Source of the DNA: Candidatus Omnitrophota bacterium
Lineage (GTDB): Bacteria > Omnitrophota > Gorgyraeia > DTHP01
Assembly: GCA_023819145.1 (NCBI GenBank)
Contig: JAMWCW010000014.1
Location: 1-37,097 of the forward strand
DNA: 37,097 bases
Direction: 5' to 3'
Part shown: one piece after another, positions 8,627 through 15,431 of the stretch
How the letters are laid out: the number at the start of each line of letters is the position of its first letter
Position numbering within the stretch: the stretch's first letter is position 1
Notes under the pieces: generated by a model
Databases searched by the model: none
Told to the model about the DNA's origin: nothing
What the model saw: only the letters and a program-made list of their open reading frames with translations
Made by a program: the position numbers and the translations under genes

Positions 8627-9289
8627 TCAATCCCTCCTTAATAATTTGTGCAGTTGGGGAATAATGCGCACATCTTTTAAATAATTAACGCAAGTTTTCT
8701 GAAATCTATCTAATTTTTCCCCGAGTTTATCTAATTCAAAAGTGTTTGGCTGTAAAACAAAAACTGTGTCCTTTCCTTCTAAGAGAGAAATTGCCCTCTT
8801 TAAATCCTTCTCTGTAGTAGACAAACAAATTACAGCTTTAACAAAAACTTTCTTTTGCAAAGCTATCTTCAAAAACTCTCTATGTTCTTGCCAGTAAGCT
8901 TCTCTTTGCGTAGAACTGGGTAATTTTATATCCATGGCAATAATATCAATAAGCTTAATTAATTTTTTCAACTCTTTAAAATGTATTCCGCTGGTTTCTA
9001 AATACACTTTAAGATGTTCTTTCTTTAATAAAGTAAGGAACTCTTTGAGAAAATCTGTCTGCTCTAAAGGCTCTCCTCCAGTAAGCGATAAGGAGTTTAT
9101 TCCTTGAGCATGCAATTTTACTTTTTTTAAAAGCTGGTATGGAGAAAAATTCTTGTAACGCCTTAAATATGTATCACAGAAAGAACAGTTTAATTTACAG
9201 CCATAAAACCTTATAAAAAGCTGGGGTATGCCGACATAAATTCCTTCACCCTGGATACTTTTAAAAATTTCCGCTATTTTACCTTTCAT
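8627..9289 (-). CDS. queE: 7-carboxy-7-deazaguanine synthase QueE (radical SAM)
   Basis: QueE rearranges 6-carboxytetrahydropterin to 7-carboxy-7-deazaguanine using SAM and a 4Fe-4S cluster. The product begins AEIFKSIQGEGIYVGIPQLF, the family's opening. Its cluster cysteines are C31, C35 and C38 (CKLNCSFCDT, the usual CxxxCxxC), and the SAM-binding SLTGGEPL follows. At 220 residues it is normal length. It sits between queC (7-base gap) and queF (1-base gap). Confidence 0.95.
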   Translation of the reverse strand: MKGKIAEIFKSIQGEGIYVGIPQLFIRFYGCKLNCSFCDTYLRRYKNFSPYQLLKKVKLHAQGINSLSLTGGEPLEQTDFLKEFLTLLKKEHLKVYLETSGIHFKELKKLIKLIDIIAMDIKLPSSTQREAYWQEHREFLKIALQKKVFVKAVICLSTTEKDLKRAISLLEGKDTVFVLQPNTFELDKLGEKLDRFQKTCVNYLKDVRIIPQLHKLLRRD

Positions 9290-9296
9290 CTTCTGG

Positions 9297-9986
9297 TTAC
9301 CGCTCTCTTTTTATCAAAGGATCAACCATCCCAGCTTCCCGAAATCCCTTTTCTCTAATTTGGCAACTATCACATCTTCCACAGGGCTTTTCCCCGCCTT
9401 GATAACAGGACCAAGTTAAGCCCAAAGGCACACCTAAACCTATTCCTAATCTGATAATTTGGGTTTTGGTTTTATCGATTAAAGGAGTGTAAAGCTTGAT
9501 ACTTTTTCCTTCACAACCTGCTTTGGTCCCTTTTTTAACAAACCTTCTAAAACACTGGAAATACTCTTTTTGGCAATCAGGATATCCCGAGAAATCTATG
9601 GCGTTTGCTCCTATAAAAATTGCTTCTGCTTTTATTGCTTCCGCATAAGACAAAGCAAAACTTAAAAAAATAGTATTTCTTGCAGGAACATAAGTCGAAG
9701 GAATTAAGCTAGCGGCCTTCTGCATTTGCGCATTCGTGCGTTTAGGTATACGCATACTCCTATCTAAAAGACTTGAACCTTTCCAAGGAAGCTTGATTTT
9801 AATCACGAGGTATTCACAATTTGCTATTTTTGCTATGCGTTTTGCAGAAGCTATTTCCTTTTTATGCCGTTGTCCATAATCAAAAATTAGGCAAAAGCAT
9901 TTAAATCCTTTCTCCTTTGCCCAGAACAAGGTAGTGGCAGAATCCAACCCTCCACTGAGTAAAACCACTGCTTTCTTCAATATCAA
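9297..9986 (-). CDS. queC: 7-cyano-7-deazaguanine synthase QueC
   Basis: QueC converts 7-carboxy-7-deazaguanine to preQ0 with ATP and ammonia. The PP-loop is SGGLDS at residues 11-16. The C-terminal zinc site is C194, C202, C205 and C208 (CYQGGEKPCGRCDSC). The open frame can begin with TTG at 9986, but AGGAG (9988-9992) is only one base from it. A second TTG at 9980 is 7 bases away and is the more likely start. A 92-base gap separates it from queD upstream; I see no clear preQ1 riboswitch there. Confidence 0.95.
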   Translation of the reverse strand: MILKKAVVLLSGGLDSATTLFWAKEKGFKCFCLIFDYGQRHKKEIASAKRIAKIANCEYLVIKIKLPWKGSSLLDRSMRIPKRTNAQMQKAASLIPSTYVPARNTIFLSFALSYAEAIKAEAIFIGANAIDFSGYPDCQKEYFQCFRRFVKKGTKAGCEGKSIKLYTPLIDKTKTQIIRLGIGLGVPLGLTWSCYQGGEKPCGRCDSCQIREKGFREAGMVDPLIKRER

Positions 9987-10078
9987 GCTCCTAACCCAAA
10001 TATGCTAAATATAAAAATAAAACTGACAAAATTAACACCACTTATTACAAATAAATGTACGAATTCTCTTATAATTAA

Positions 10079-10447
10079 CTATACAGAATAAGTTGCTGAG
10101 GAAGTTTCATTCTCCCACACAGTAACTTTCTTTAAACGGTGGTTTTGGGAACGGAGACGATTTTTTAAGCAACCAAAGATGAATTTGGCAATATTCTCTG
10201 AAGTAGGGTTATTTTTCCTAAAATAAGAAATTTCATTAAGATTCTTGTGGTCCAATTCCTCCAAGACTATTTTTAAATTCTGCTTCAACTCTCCAAAATC
10301 TAATAGTAATCCGTTTCCTTTTAATTTCTTCCCTTCCACAGTCACTCTTACCCGCCAGTTATGACCATGGAGGGATTCGCATTTACCTTGATAATCGCGT
10401 AAATAATGTGCCGAACTGAAAGACGATTCTACCTCTATTTTAAACAT
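10079..10447 (-). CDS. queD: 6-carboxytetrahydropterin synthase QueD
   Basis: QueD converts dihydroneopterin triphosphate to 6-carboxytetrahydropterin, the step before QueE. Zinc ligands H14, H27 and H29 and the catalytic C23 are visible in SSAHYLR and GKCESLHGHNW. The LDHKNLN and WENETSSATY motifs follow, and the length of 122 residues is typical. It begins 2 bases after murI ends, so it is read with the cell-wall genes. GTP cyclohydrolase (folE), which feeds this pathway, is not in the window. Confidence 0.95.
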   Translation of the reverse strand: MFKIEVESSFSSAHYLRDYQGKCESLHGHNWRVRVTVEGKKLKGNGLLLDFGELKQNLKIVLEELDHKNLNEISYFRKNNPTSENIAKFIFGCLKNRLRSQNHRLKKVTVWENETSSATYSV

Positions 10448-10449
10448 AA

Positions 10450-11271
10450 CTAATCCTTTATCTCGTGTATATTCTCTAATCTTCTACCCAAAAACCTGCT
10501 CCCTATTTCTTGGAAGATATCCGATTTATCGGTAACATAACAAGCCAATGCGGAAGCCCTTCTTTTCCCCGCATACAGTAAACTCTCTTGATTTAATAAT
10601 TCTTTAGCCTCGATTGCCACTTCTCTTGCTGAATCAATCAGCAAAATCTCTTTTCCCATAAACTTTTTTATCATTTTCTTTAGCAATGGATAGTGAGTAC
10701 AGGCAAGAATGAGGGTATCAATTTCTTTTTCTTTCAAAGGCGCAAGATAATCTCGAACAACTTTCTCCACTACATTCCCTTCCAACCAACCTTCCTCTAT
10801 CAAGGGAACAAATAAAGGACAACTCTTGGCAAATACTTTTATCTCTGGATCTAAGCGATGAATTTCTCTTTCGTAGGTGCCACTCTCAATAGTTGCTCTT
10901 GTACCAATTATACCAATGCGCTTGTTTCTCGTCGCATATACCGACTCTTTAACTGCAGGAATCACCACACCTAAAATGGGTATACGAAAATACTGCTTTA
11001 TAAGAGGAAGGGCAATACTGGAAGAGGTATTACAAGCAATGACTACCAATTTTACATCCTGCTTTAGAAGAAAGAGTATATTCTCTAAAGTAAATCTGAT
11101 TATTGTTTCCTTAGATTTATTGCCATAAGGAACCCTAGCGGTATCACCAAAATATATAAACCTCTCCTGGGGCAATACCCGCAGTAACTCCTTGACTACA
11201 GTAAGCCCTCCTATCCCTGAATCAAATACCCCCACTGGATTATCACTTTTTCCCATTCTATATCTTCCCAT
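10450..11271 (-). CDS. murI: Glutamate racemase
   Basis: MurI makes D-glutamate for peptidoglycan. The opening PVGVFDSGIGGLTVV contains D17. The two catalytic cysteines are C80 (VIACNTSSS) and C191 (LILACTHYPLL), and YFGDTARVPYG is also present. The length of 273 residues is normal. The first Met (MGRYRMGKSDN) and Met6 are both possible starts. It follows the amiC-type amidase by 33 bases and precedes queD by 2 bases. Confidence 0.95.
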   Translation of the reverse strand: MGRYRMGKSDNPVGVFDSGIGGLTVVKELLRVLPQERFIYFGDTARVPYGNKSKETIIRFTLENILFLLKQDVKLVVIACNTSSSIALPLIKQYFRIPILGVVIPAVKESVYATRNKRIGIIGTRATIESGTYEREIHRLDPEIKVFAKSCPLFVPLIEEGWLEGNVVEKVVRDYLAPLKEKEIDTLILACTHYPLLKKMIKKFMGKEILLIDSAREVAIEAKELLNQESLLYAGKRRASALACYVTDKSDIFQEIGSRFLGRRLENIHEIKD

Positions 11272-11304
11272 AAACTATGGTTGTAAATCTGTAATTATAG
11301 AATT

Positions 11305-12456
11305 TTAACGACTAAATCCATCGGTGCGTTCATATTCTTCTTTATAGGAAATTATTCCTTTACCAATAGCTTCGGCAATTCTCTGACTGTAGTAAGGGTC
11401 GGCAAGCAGTCTGCTTTCAATCCTATTGGATATAAAACCTGTTTCTACCAACAACGCCGGCATGTTAGCACCTTTTAAAACATAAAAATTTGCTCCCTTT
11501 ATTCCCCGATTATCAAGCCAATCAAAACTCTCTACATTGCTAGCGATATGATTAGCTAAACGCATTGCTTGGGCGCGGTTCTGCGTCTGAACGATATCCC
11601 AGAGGGTAGCCGCTAAGGCAGTATTTTCCGTAGATAAAAACCCCTCCTCAAATTCTAAAGCTGCATTTTCAATCTGAACTAAAGCTTTACTGGAATCGTC
11701 CATCCGGTCCGAAAGATAATAAATCTCAAATCCCCTTGCTTCTCTATACCGCGAACTATTGGCGTGAATACTGATAAACAGATCTGCCTTTTTGGTGTTG
11801 GCAAGATGAACTCTCCGCCAGAGGGAAACAAATTTATCCTCTTTGCGGGTAAGCACAACCTCAAGACCCATTTTCTCAAGATATTTCTTTAATCGTTTGG
11901 CAATATCTAAAACCACTTCTTTTTCCTTAAGACCCGCAGGACCTACTGCACCGGGGTCTTTCCCTCCGTGGCCGGGGTCAATAACTACACATTTTATCTT
12001 ATAAACAGACGGGGTGGGCAATTTTGCGGGAAGAGAAGGGAAAAGAATTTTGGAAACCTCTTCTGCTAAACCAAAAGGCAAGGCAATCTCATTATTATAA
12101 ATCTGCACCTTGTTTTTTAAATCTATTCTTTTTTCATTAATTAAACCTACAGTAGAACCAAGCGCTAAATTAATTTTAAAACCATTGCGATATAAAACCA
12201 GTTTCTTACCCAAGATATCCCAGTCCCAAACAAAATCGTAAAATCGGCAAAAATCTTTCAAATAAACATAATCGGTTTTACCAATACGAAAGGTTTTGTC
12301 TGCGGGTAAGATTGGTTTCTTAACTTCAGCACGCCGGGGATAGGTAGCGCAACCATAAAGATTCAAGATAGAAAATGTAAATATCAAAATACTAATGCCA
12401 AATTTAAAACTCTTCTTCGCAGCAAAACTTTCGTTTCTAAACTTTGAATTTCGCAT
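11305..12456 (-). CDS. N-acetylmuramoyl-L-alanine amidase (Amidase_3), possible lipoprotein
   Basis: This enzyme cleaves the bond between N-acetylmuramic acid and L-alanine in peptidoglycan. The zinc residues H163 (DPGHGG), E178 (LKEKEVV) and H231 (SIHANS), and the catalytic E338 (LLVETGFISN), are all present. The N-terminus has a hydrophobic segment ending LNLYGC (C36), which resembles a lipobox, so the protein may be anchored in the periplasm. An AMIN-like or copper-amine-oxidase-like region occupies about 50-150. It lies 13 bases after ssrA and upstream of murI, which fits a cell-wall operon. Confidence 0.92.
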   Translation of the reverse strand: MRNSKFRNESFAAKKSFKFGISILIFTFSILNLYGCATYPRRAEVKKPILPADKTFRIGKTDYVYLKDFCRFYDFVWDWDILGKKLVLYRNGFKINLALGSTVGLINEKRIDLKNKVQIYNNEIALPFGLAEEVSKILFPSLPAKLPTPSVYKIKCVVIDPGHGGKDPGAVGPAGLKEKEVVLDIAKRLKKYLEKMGLEVVLTRKEDKFVSLWRRVHLANTKKADLFISIHANSSRYREARGFEIYYLSDRMDDSSKALVQIENAALEFEEGFLSTENTALAATLWDIVQTQNRAQAMRLANHIASNVESFDWLDNRGIKGANFYVLKGANMPALLVETGFISNRIESRLLADPYYSQRIAEAIGKGIISYKEEYERTDGFSR

Positions 12457-12469
12457 TTTATATCCTCAA

Positions 12470-12903
12470 TGGAGGTGGCGGGAATCGAACCCGCGTCCTT
12501 AAGTTCTCTGCTAAAAGACCCTACATGCTTAGTCTATCTTTTTTATCTCGCTACGCTTACTCCGATAGACAGGATTAAACATAGCCAGCTCTTTAAATCT
12601 TTGCTTACCTTAGAAGAGCTAACTTGGTAAGCGCATCCTGTTTAAATTCTCTCTTCAGGTCCACAGGCAAGACCTCAAGAGAGGCCTTCCTGGCAATTAG
12701 GCAGGAAGGACTTCTACTACCGGACTGTAGTCGGCAGTTATCAATGTGCAAGGTGTTTTCTTCCGAATGCTGAGACTTATCCAGCCTCACCATCGGAATC
12801 CCGAAGCGATACTTGCGTATTCGCTTCATTCGGAACGAGGCCTCCTTGCAACCTCGGCATGCTTCTTTCAGCAAAGCTACTTAAGTCGAGACCTTTCACC
12901 CCC
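12470..12903 (-). ncRNA. ssrA: Transfer-messenger RNA (ssrA)
   Basis: The 5' end GGGGGTGAAAGGTCTCGAC and 3' end GACGCGGGTTCGATTCCCGC CACCTCC form the tRNA-like domain: GGGGGTG pairs with CACCTCC with one G-U. The discriminator is A, and CCA is not encoded. A 9-bp helix (TTCCGAATG with CATTCGGAA) and several hairpins fill the body. At about 434 bases it is longer than the usual 350-400. smpB lies immediately upstream on the same strand, which supports the call. Confidence 0.92.
12697..12735 (-). other. tmRNA tag-peptide reading frame (ADYSPVVEVLPA)
   Basis: After GATAACT, the usual context before a resume codon, the frame GCC GAC TAC ... GCC TAA encodes ADYSPVVEVLPA. The stop lies in the loop of a hairpin made by CCTTCCTG and CAGGAAGG, as in other tmRNAs. 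The tag ends LPA rather than the common LAA. Assignment is by context, not by comparison with a database. Confidence 0.65.
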
Positions 12904-12942
12904 TTTCTCTAATATCTTTGATACTAAAAAATACCTCCTAAC

Positions 12943-13395
12943 TCATTGGCTACCCTTTGCCTTCATTATCCTCCGCATTTGGAGTTCCTGTTCCCTTCTG
13001 CGAATTGTCTCGCGTTTATCGTAAAGCTTCTTCCCTCTGACCAGAGCTAATTCTAACTTTACTAAATGTTTCTTAAAATACAGTTTTAAAGGAACAAGAG
13101 TAAAACCGCGTTCTTTAACCTTGCCGATTAACTTGTCTATCTCTCTTCTATGTAAAAGCAACTTGCGTTTTCTCTTTGCATCCTCTTCTGTAAGATTAGA
13201 ATAAGCATAAGGACTAATATGTATATTATACACAAAAATTTCCCCATTTTCTACTCTCGCAAAACTATCCTTAAGATTTACCTTTCTTTCTCGGGCAGAC
13301 TTTACTTCTGGCCCAAGTAAAGAAATTCCCGCTTCATAAGTTTCTATAATCTCATAATCTCGCTTCGCTGATTTATTGGAAGCAATGATTTCCAT
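12943..13395 (-). CDS. smpB: SsrA-binding protein SmpB
   Basis: SmpB binds tmRNA and brings it to stalled ribosomes for trans-translation. The product shows the conserved [22 protein letters not shown] opening residues, [30 protein letters not shown] and [13 protein letters not shown]. An upstream ATG at 13410 would add five residues (MKLLL). The ATG at 13395 is preferred because family members start at this point and a promoter-like -10 box ends only 2 bases before the upstream ATG. The gene ends 40 bases before ssrA. Confidence 0.95.
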   Translation of the reverse strand: MEIIASNKSAKRDYEIIETYEAGISLLGPEVKSARERKVNLKDSFARVENGEIFVYNIHISPYAYSNLTEEDAKRKRKLLLHRREIDKLIGKVKERGFTLVPLKLYFKKHLVKLELALVRGKKLYDKRETIRRREQELQMRRIMKAKGSQ

Positions 13396-13412
13396 AAGCA
13401 ATAATTTCATAT

Positions 13413-13441
13413 ATCTTATCAGAAAAAGATAGAGAAATCAA
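13413..13441 (-). promoter_or_regulatory. Possible promoter for smpB
   Basis: TTGATT (13436-13441), 17 bases, then TAAGAT (13413-13418) on the minus strand. With this promoter the leader to the ATG at 13395 would be about 10 bases. Confidence 0.45.
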
Positions 13442-13444
13442 ACA

Positions 13445-14407
13445 TTATGGCAAGACCTTAAAAAAAATATTAAACAGAGATAGAAATAGCGGAATAGTGA
13501 CGAGACTAATGAGGTGGCTAAGAAATATACTTTGTGAGATATACTCGCGATTGCCCCCATAAACATTCGCAATAACTACCAGAGAAGTCGCCGAAGGCAT
13601 GGTTGACTCTAATAAAATGGTAAAAGATATAAGAGGGGGGATTTTCAGAAAATATAAAAAACATAAGCAGAAAAAGGGAATAACTATTAACCTTAGAAAG
13701 ACTGTTATAAAGACTTCTTTTTCCAATTTAACCCCAAATTTACAATTGGCTAAGGACGCCCCTACGATAAACATCCCCAAGGGAACAGTCGTATTTCCCA
13801 GAATTCTAAATGGATTTAAGAAAATTTGGGGAATAATCCTCTTAACAGGTAATAAAACTAAAGAAAACAATACTGCCAAAAAAGGTGGGCTGAATAAACG
13901 CATCCAGGAAAATTTTTCCTCTATCTTTTCTCTAAATGCATAAACTCCCCATGACCAGATAACTAAGTTAAATCCCATGAGAAAAAAGATAATATAGAGC
14001 ATTACGAGGCTTGCTTCTTCCTTTTTTAACAAAGCAGAAACTAGAGCCAGAGGGAGATAACCTGAGTTCTGAAAACTTACCAAAGTTTTAAACTCCAGCT
14101 GATTCCTGTTATATTTAGTTATTTTTACTACTATTTCCGCTAAAAAATAGCTAGTAACAATCATCCCCAAGGAAACCAAAGGAAAAATCCACCAATATCC
14201 TAAAGTCGAAAAGCTGAACTCCTCAATAATATGGGTAAAAATCATTAAAGGAAGAGTAATGTTGATAACTAACTCGCTTAAATAATCAACCAATTGAGCT
14301 TTAACTATTCCGGCTTTAATACTCAAGAAACCAATCAAGGCAGGAATAAGCACTTCAACAATAGCAAAAAAGGAGATAAAAAAAGTAGAAGAGAACATAT
14401 TGCCCAT
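13445..14407 (-). CDS. AEC-family (auxin efflux carrier-like) transporter
   Basis: The 320-residue product is mostly hydrophobic, with about ten predicted membrane segments in the two-halves layout of the AEC/MTR family. The opening region (IVEVLIPALIGFLSIKAGI... LSELVINITLPLMIFTHI) and the C-terminal region (TIPLFLSLFNIFF) fit it. In other bacteria these carriers move malate, other organic acids or undefined substrates, so the substrate here is unknown. The start may be the ATG at 14407 or that at 14398. The nearest -10 box ends 11 bases upstream of the first, so the mRNA may be almost leaderless. Confidence 0.85.
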   Translation of the reverse strand: MGNMFSSTFFISFFAIVEVLIPALIGFLSIKAGIVKAQLVDYLSELVINITLPLMIFTHIIEEFSFSTLGYWWIFPLVSLGMIVTSYFLAEIVVKITKYNRNQLEFKTLVSFQNSGYLPLALVSALLKKEEASLVMLYIIFFLMGFNLVIWSWGVYAFREKIEEKFSWMRLFSPPFLAVLFSLVLLPVKRIIPQIFLNPFRILGNTTVPLGMFIVGASLANCKFGVKLEKEVFITVFLRLIVIPFFCLCFLYFLKIPPLISFTILLESTMPSATSLVVIANVYGGNREYISQSIFLSHLISLVTIPLFLSLFNIFFKVLP

Positions 14408-14417
14408 AATTTTAGAA

Positions 14418-14447
14418 ATTATACCCTAAAATTAGATTATTTGACAA
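14418..14447 (-). promoter_or_regulatory. Promoter for the AEC transporter, sharing its -35 with the tRNA-Leu promoter
   Basis: On the minus strand TTGTCA (14442-14447), 18 bases, then TATAAT (14418-14423). Transcription would start near 14411, about 4 bases before the first ATG. Confidence 0.7.
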
Positions 14448-14469
14448 AAGAATATTTTTAATATATTAT
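14441..14469 (+). promoter_or_regulatory. Promoter for tRNA-Leu(CAG)
   Basis: TTGACA (14441-14446), 17 bases, then TATTAT (14464-14469) on the plus strand, 13 bases before the tRNA. The -35 bases are the same ones used in the other direction by the AEC promoter. Confidence 0.8.
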
Positions 14470-14482
14470 AAATTCAAAATAA

Positions 14483-14569
14483 GCCGAAGTGGCGGAATTG
14501 GCATACGCGCTACGTTCAGGGCGTAGTGACCTTCGGGTCTTGGGGGTTCAAATCCCCCCTTCGGCACCA
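14483..14569 (+). tRNA. tRNA-Leu (anticodon CAG)
   Basis: The acceptor GCCGAAG pairs with CTTCGGC, followed by ACCA, so CCA is encoded. The anticodon stem CTACG/CGTAG encloses TTCAGGG (anticodon CAG). A long variable arm and GGTTCAAATCC T-loop identify a class II leucine tRNA. It is the only plus-strand tRNA here. Confidence 0.95.
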
Positions 14570-14593
14570 GTTGAGAGTATTTATCCCAAGGAG

Positions 14594-14657
14594 GTTAAAT
14601 AGTTAAATAGTTAAATGGTTAAATGGTTAAATGGTTAAATGGTTAAATGGTTAAATG
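14594..14657 (+). repeat. Array of eight GTTAAAT(A/G) octamers ending in a start codon
   Basis: Two GTTAAATA units (14594-14609) are followed by six GTTAAATG units (14610-14657). AAGGAGG (14588-14594) immediately precedes the array, and the ATG of the last unit starts the downstream gene. Each GTTAAATG unit contains a TAA-ATG junction, so every frame through the array meets a stop. Confidence 0.9.
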
Positions 14658-15431
14658 AAGATAATGGAAGAGCTTAAAAATTTACTCGCCGAGGAAATAC
14701 CCCCAGAGATGGACTTTCCTCAGGTCTTTGTTCAACCAAAACTTGAGGTATGTTGTCGGGGGAAAAATAATATTCTGCAATTATTAAGAAAAATTAAAAA
14801 AAGCCGTGAAAAAAAAGATGGCGCAAGCTTTACCGATGCTTACAACAAATTACTGGTAGAATTTCGTCCTTTTTTAAAATGGGCTTCTTCCTGTTGGGAT
14901 TATTTATTAACTACAGAAGGCATCCGTTATGTTAGCCGACCAGAAACAGAAAAGGCTTATTGTCATGGTGATTACCGTGCTTTTACAGACAAAGATTTTC
15001 ATCACCTGATACATAAAGTTTTTAAAGCATGCGCTATAACTTACGCCGAGAAAAATGATGGGAAAAGTTTTATATTTTATCTTAAGAAGAATTTCTGGGA
15101 AAATATTCTGGAAGAATATAAAAGATTAGAAAACCCTCAGGACCCCCGCCAGAGAAAACTCACGCTCTATAGCTATTTAAGATGCGTCCCTTATGAATTC
15201 CTTAATCACTATCATCAGGAAATTGTTGATAATACGCTGATGAAATTAGAAAAAGAAGAGAAAGAAATTATTGAGTCGTATTTCTTGAATTTCCTGAAGG
15301 AAGAGGAAATTGTTAAGATAAGAAAAATATCAATTGAAGATTTTTATCGTTTCAAAGAAGAAGTTTTATATAAAATATCACTGCTTAATCCGCTCGTCTC
15401 TGCTCTGCTTATGCAGATTGAAAGATACTAA
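14655..15431 (+). CDS. Divergent sigma-70-like protein (tentative)
   Basis: The 258-residue soluble protein shows two stretches that read like sigma-70 regions. At about 45-150, [20 protein letters not shown] and later [20 protein letters not shown] resemble region 2 (compare FSTYAYPRIRGAILDELRRL of other sigma factors). At about 195-240, [26 protein letters not shown] and [12 protein letters not shown] resemble region 4, where a helix-turn-helix binds the -35 box. The match is by pattern only and no diagnostic motif is perfect. It is the only rightward protein gene here. Its start is the last ATG of the octamer array, with a second ATG 9 bases on. Its stop codon overlaps the clpB stop in convergent orientation. 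It could instead be an unrelated helical protein. Confidence 0.5.
   Translation: MKIMEELKNLLAEEIPPEMDFPQVFVQPKLEVCCRGKNNILQLLRKIKKSREKKDGASFTDAYNKLLVEFRPFLKWASSCWDYLLTTEGIRYVSRPETEKAYCHGDYRAFTDKDFHHLIHKVFKACAITYAEKNDGKSFIFYLKKNFWENILEEYKRLENPQDPRQRKLTLYSYLRCVPYEFLNHYHQEIVDNTLMKLEKEEKEIIESYFLNFLKEEEIVKIRKISIEDFYRFKEEVLYKISLLNPLVSALLMQIERY

Noticed and set aside
9987-10078. preQ1 riboswitch ahead of queC
   Set aside because: The leader is AT-rich. I could not fit the conserved pseudoknot bases of preQ1 classes.
12605-12874. 89-residue minus-strand open frame (MLKEACRGC...)
   Set aside because: It lies wholly inside ssrA and reads structured RNA. The real tag frame is short and internal.
14594-14657. 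CRISPR array or tandem-repeat origin
   Set aside because: Units are 8 bases with no spacers, and no cas gene or DnaA-box pattern is near.
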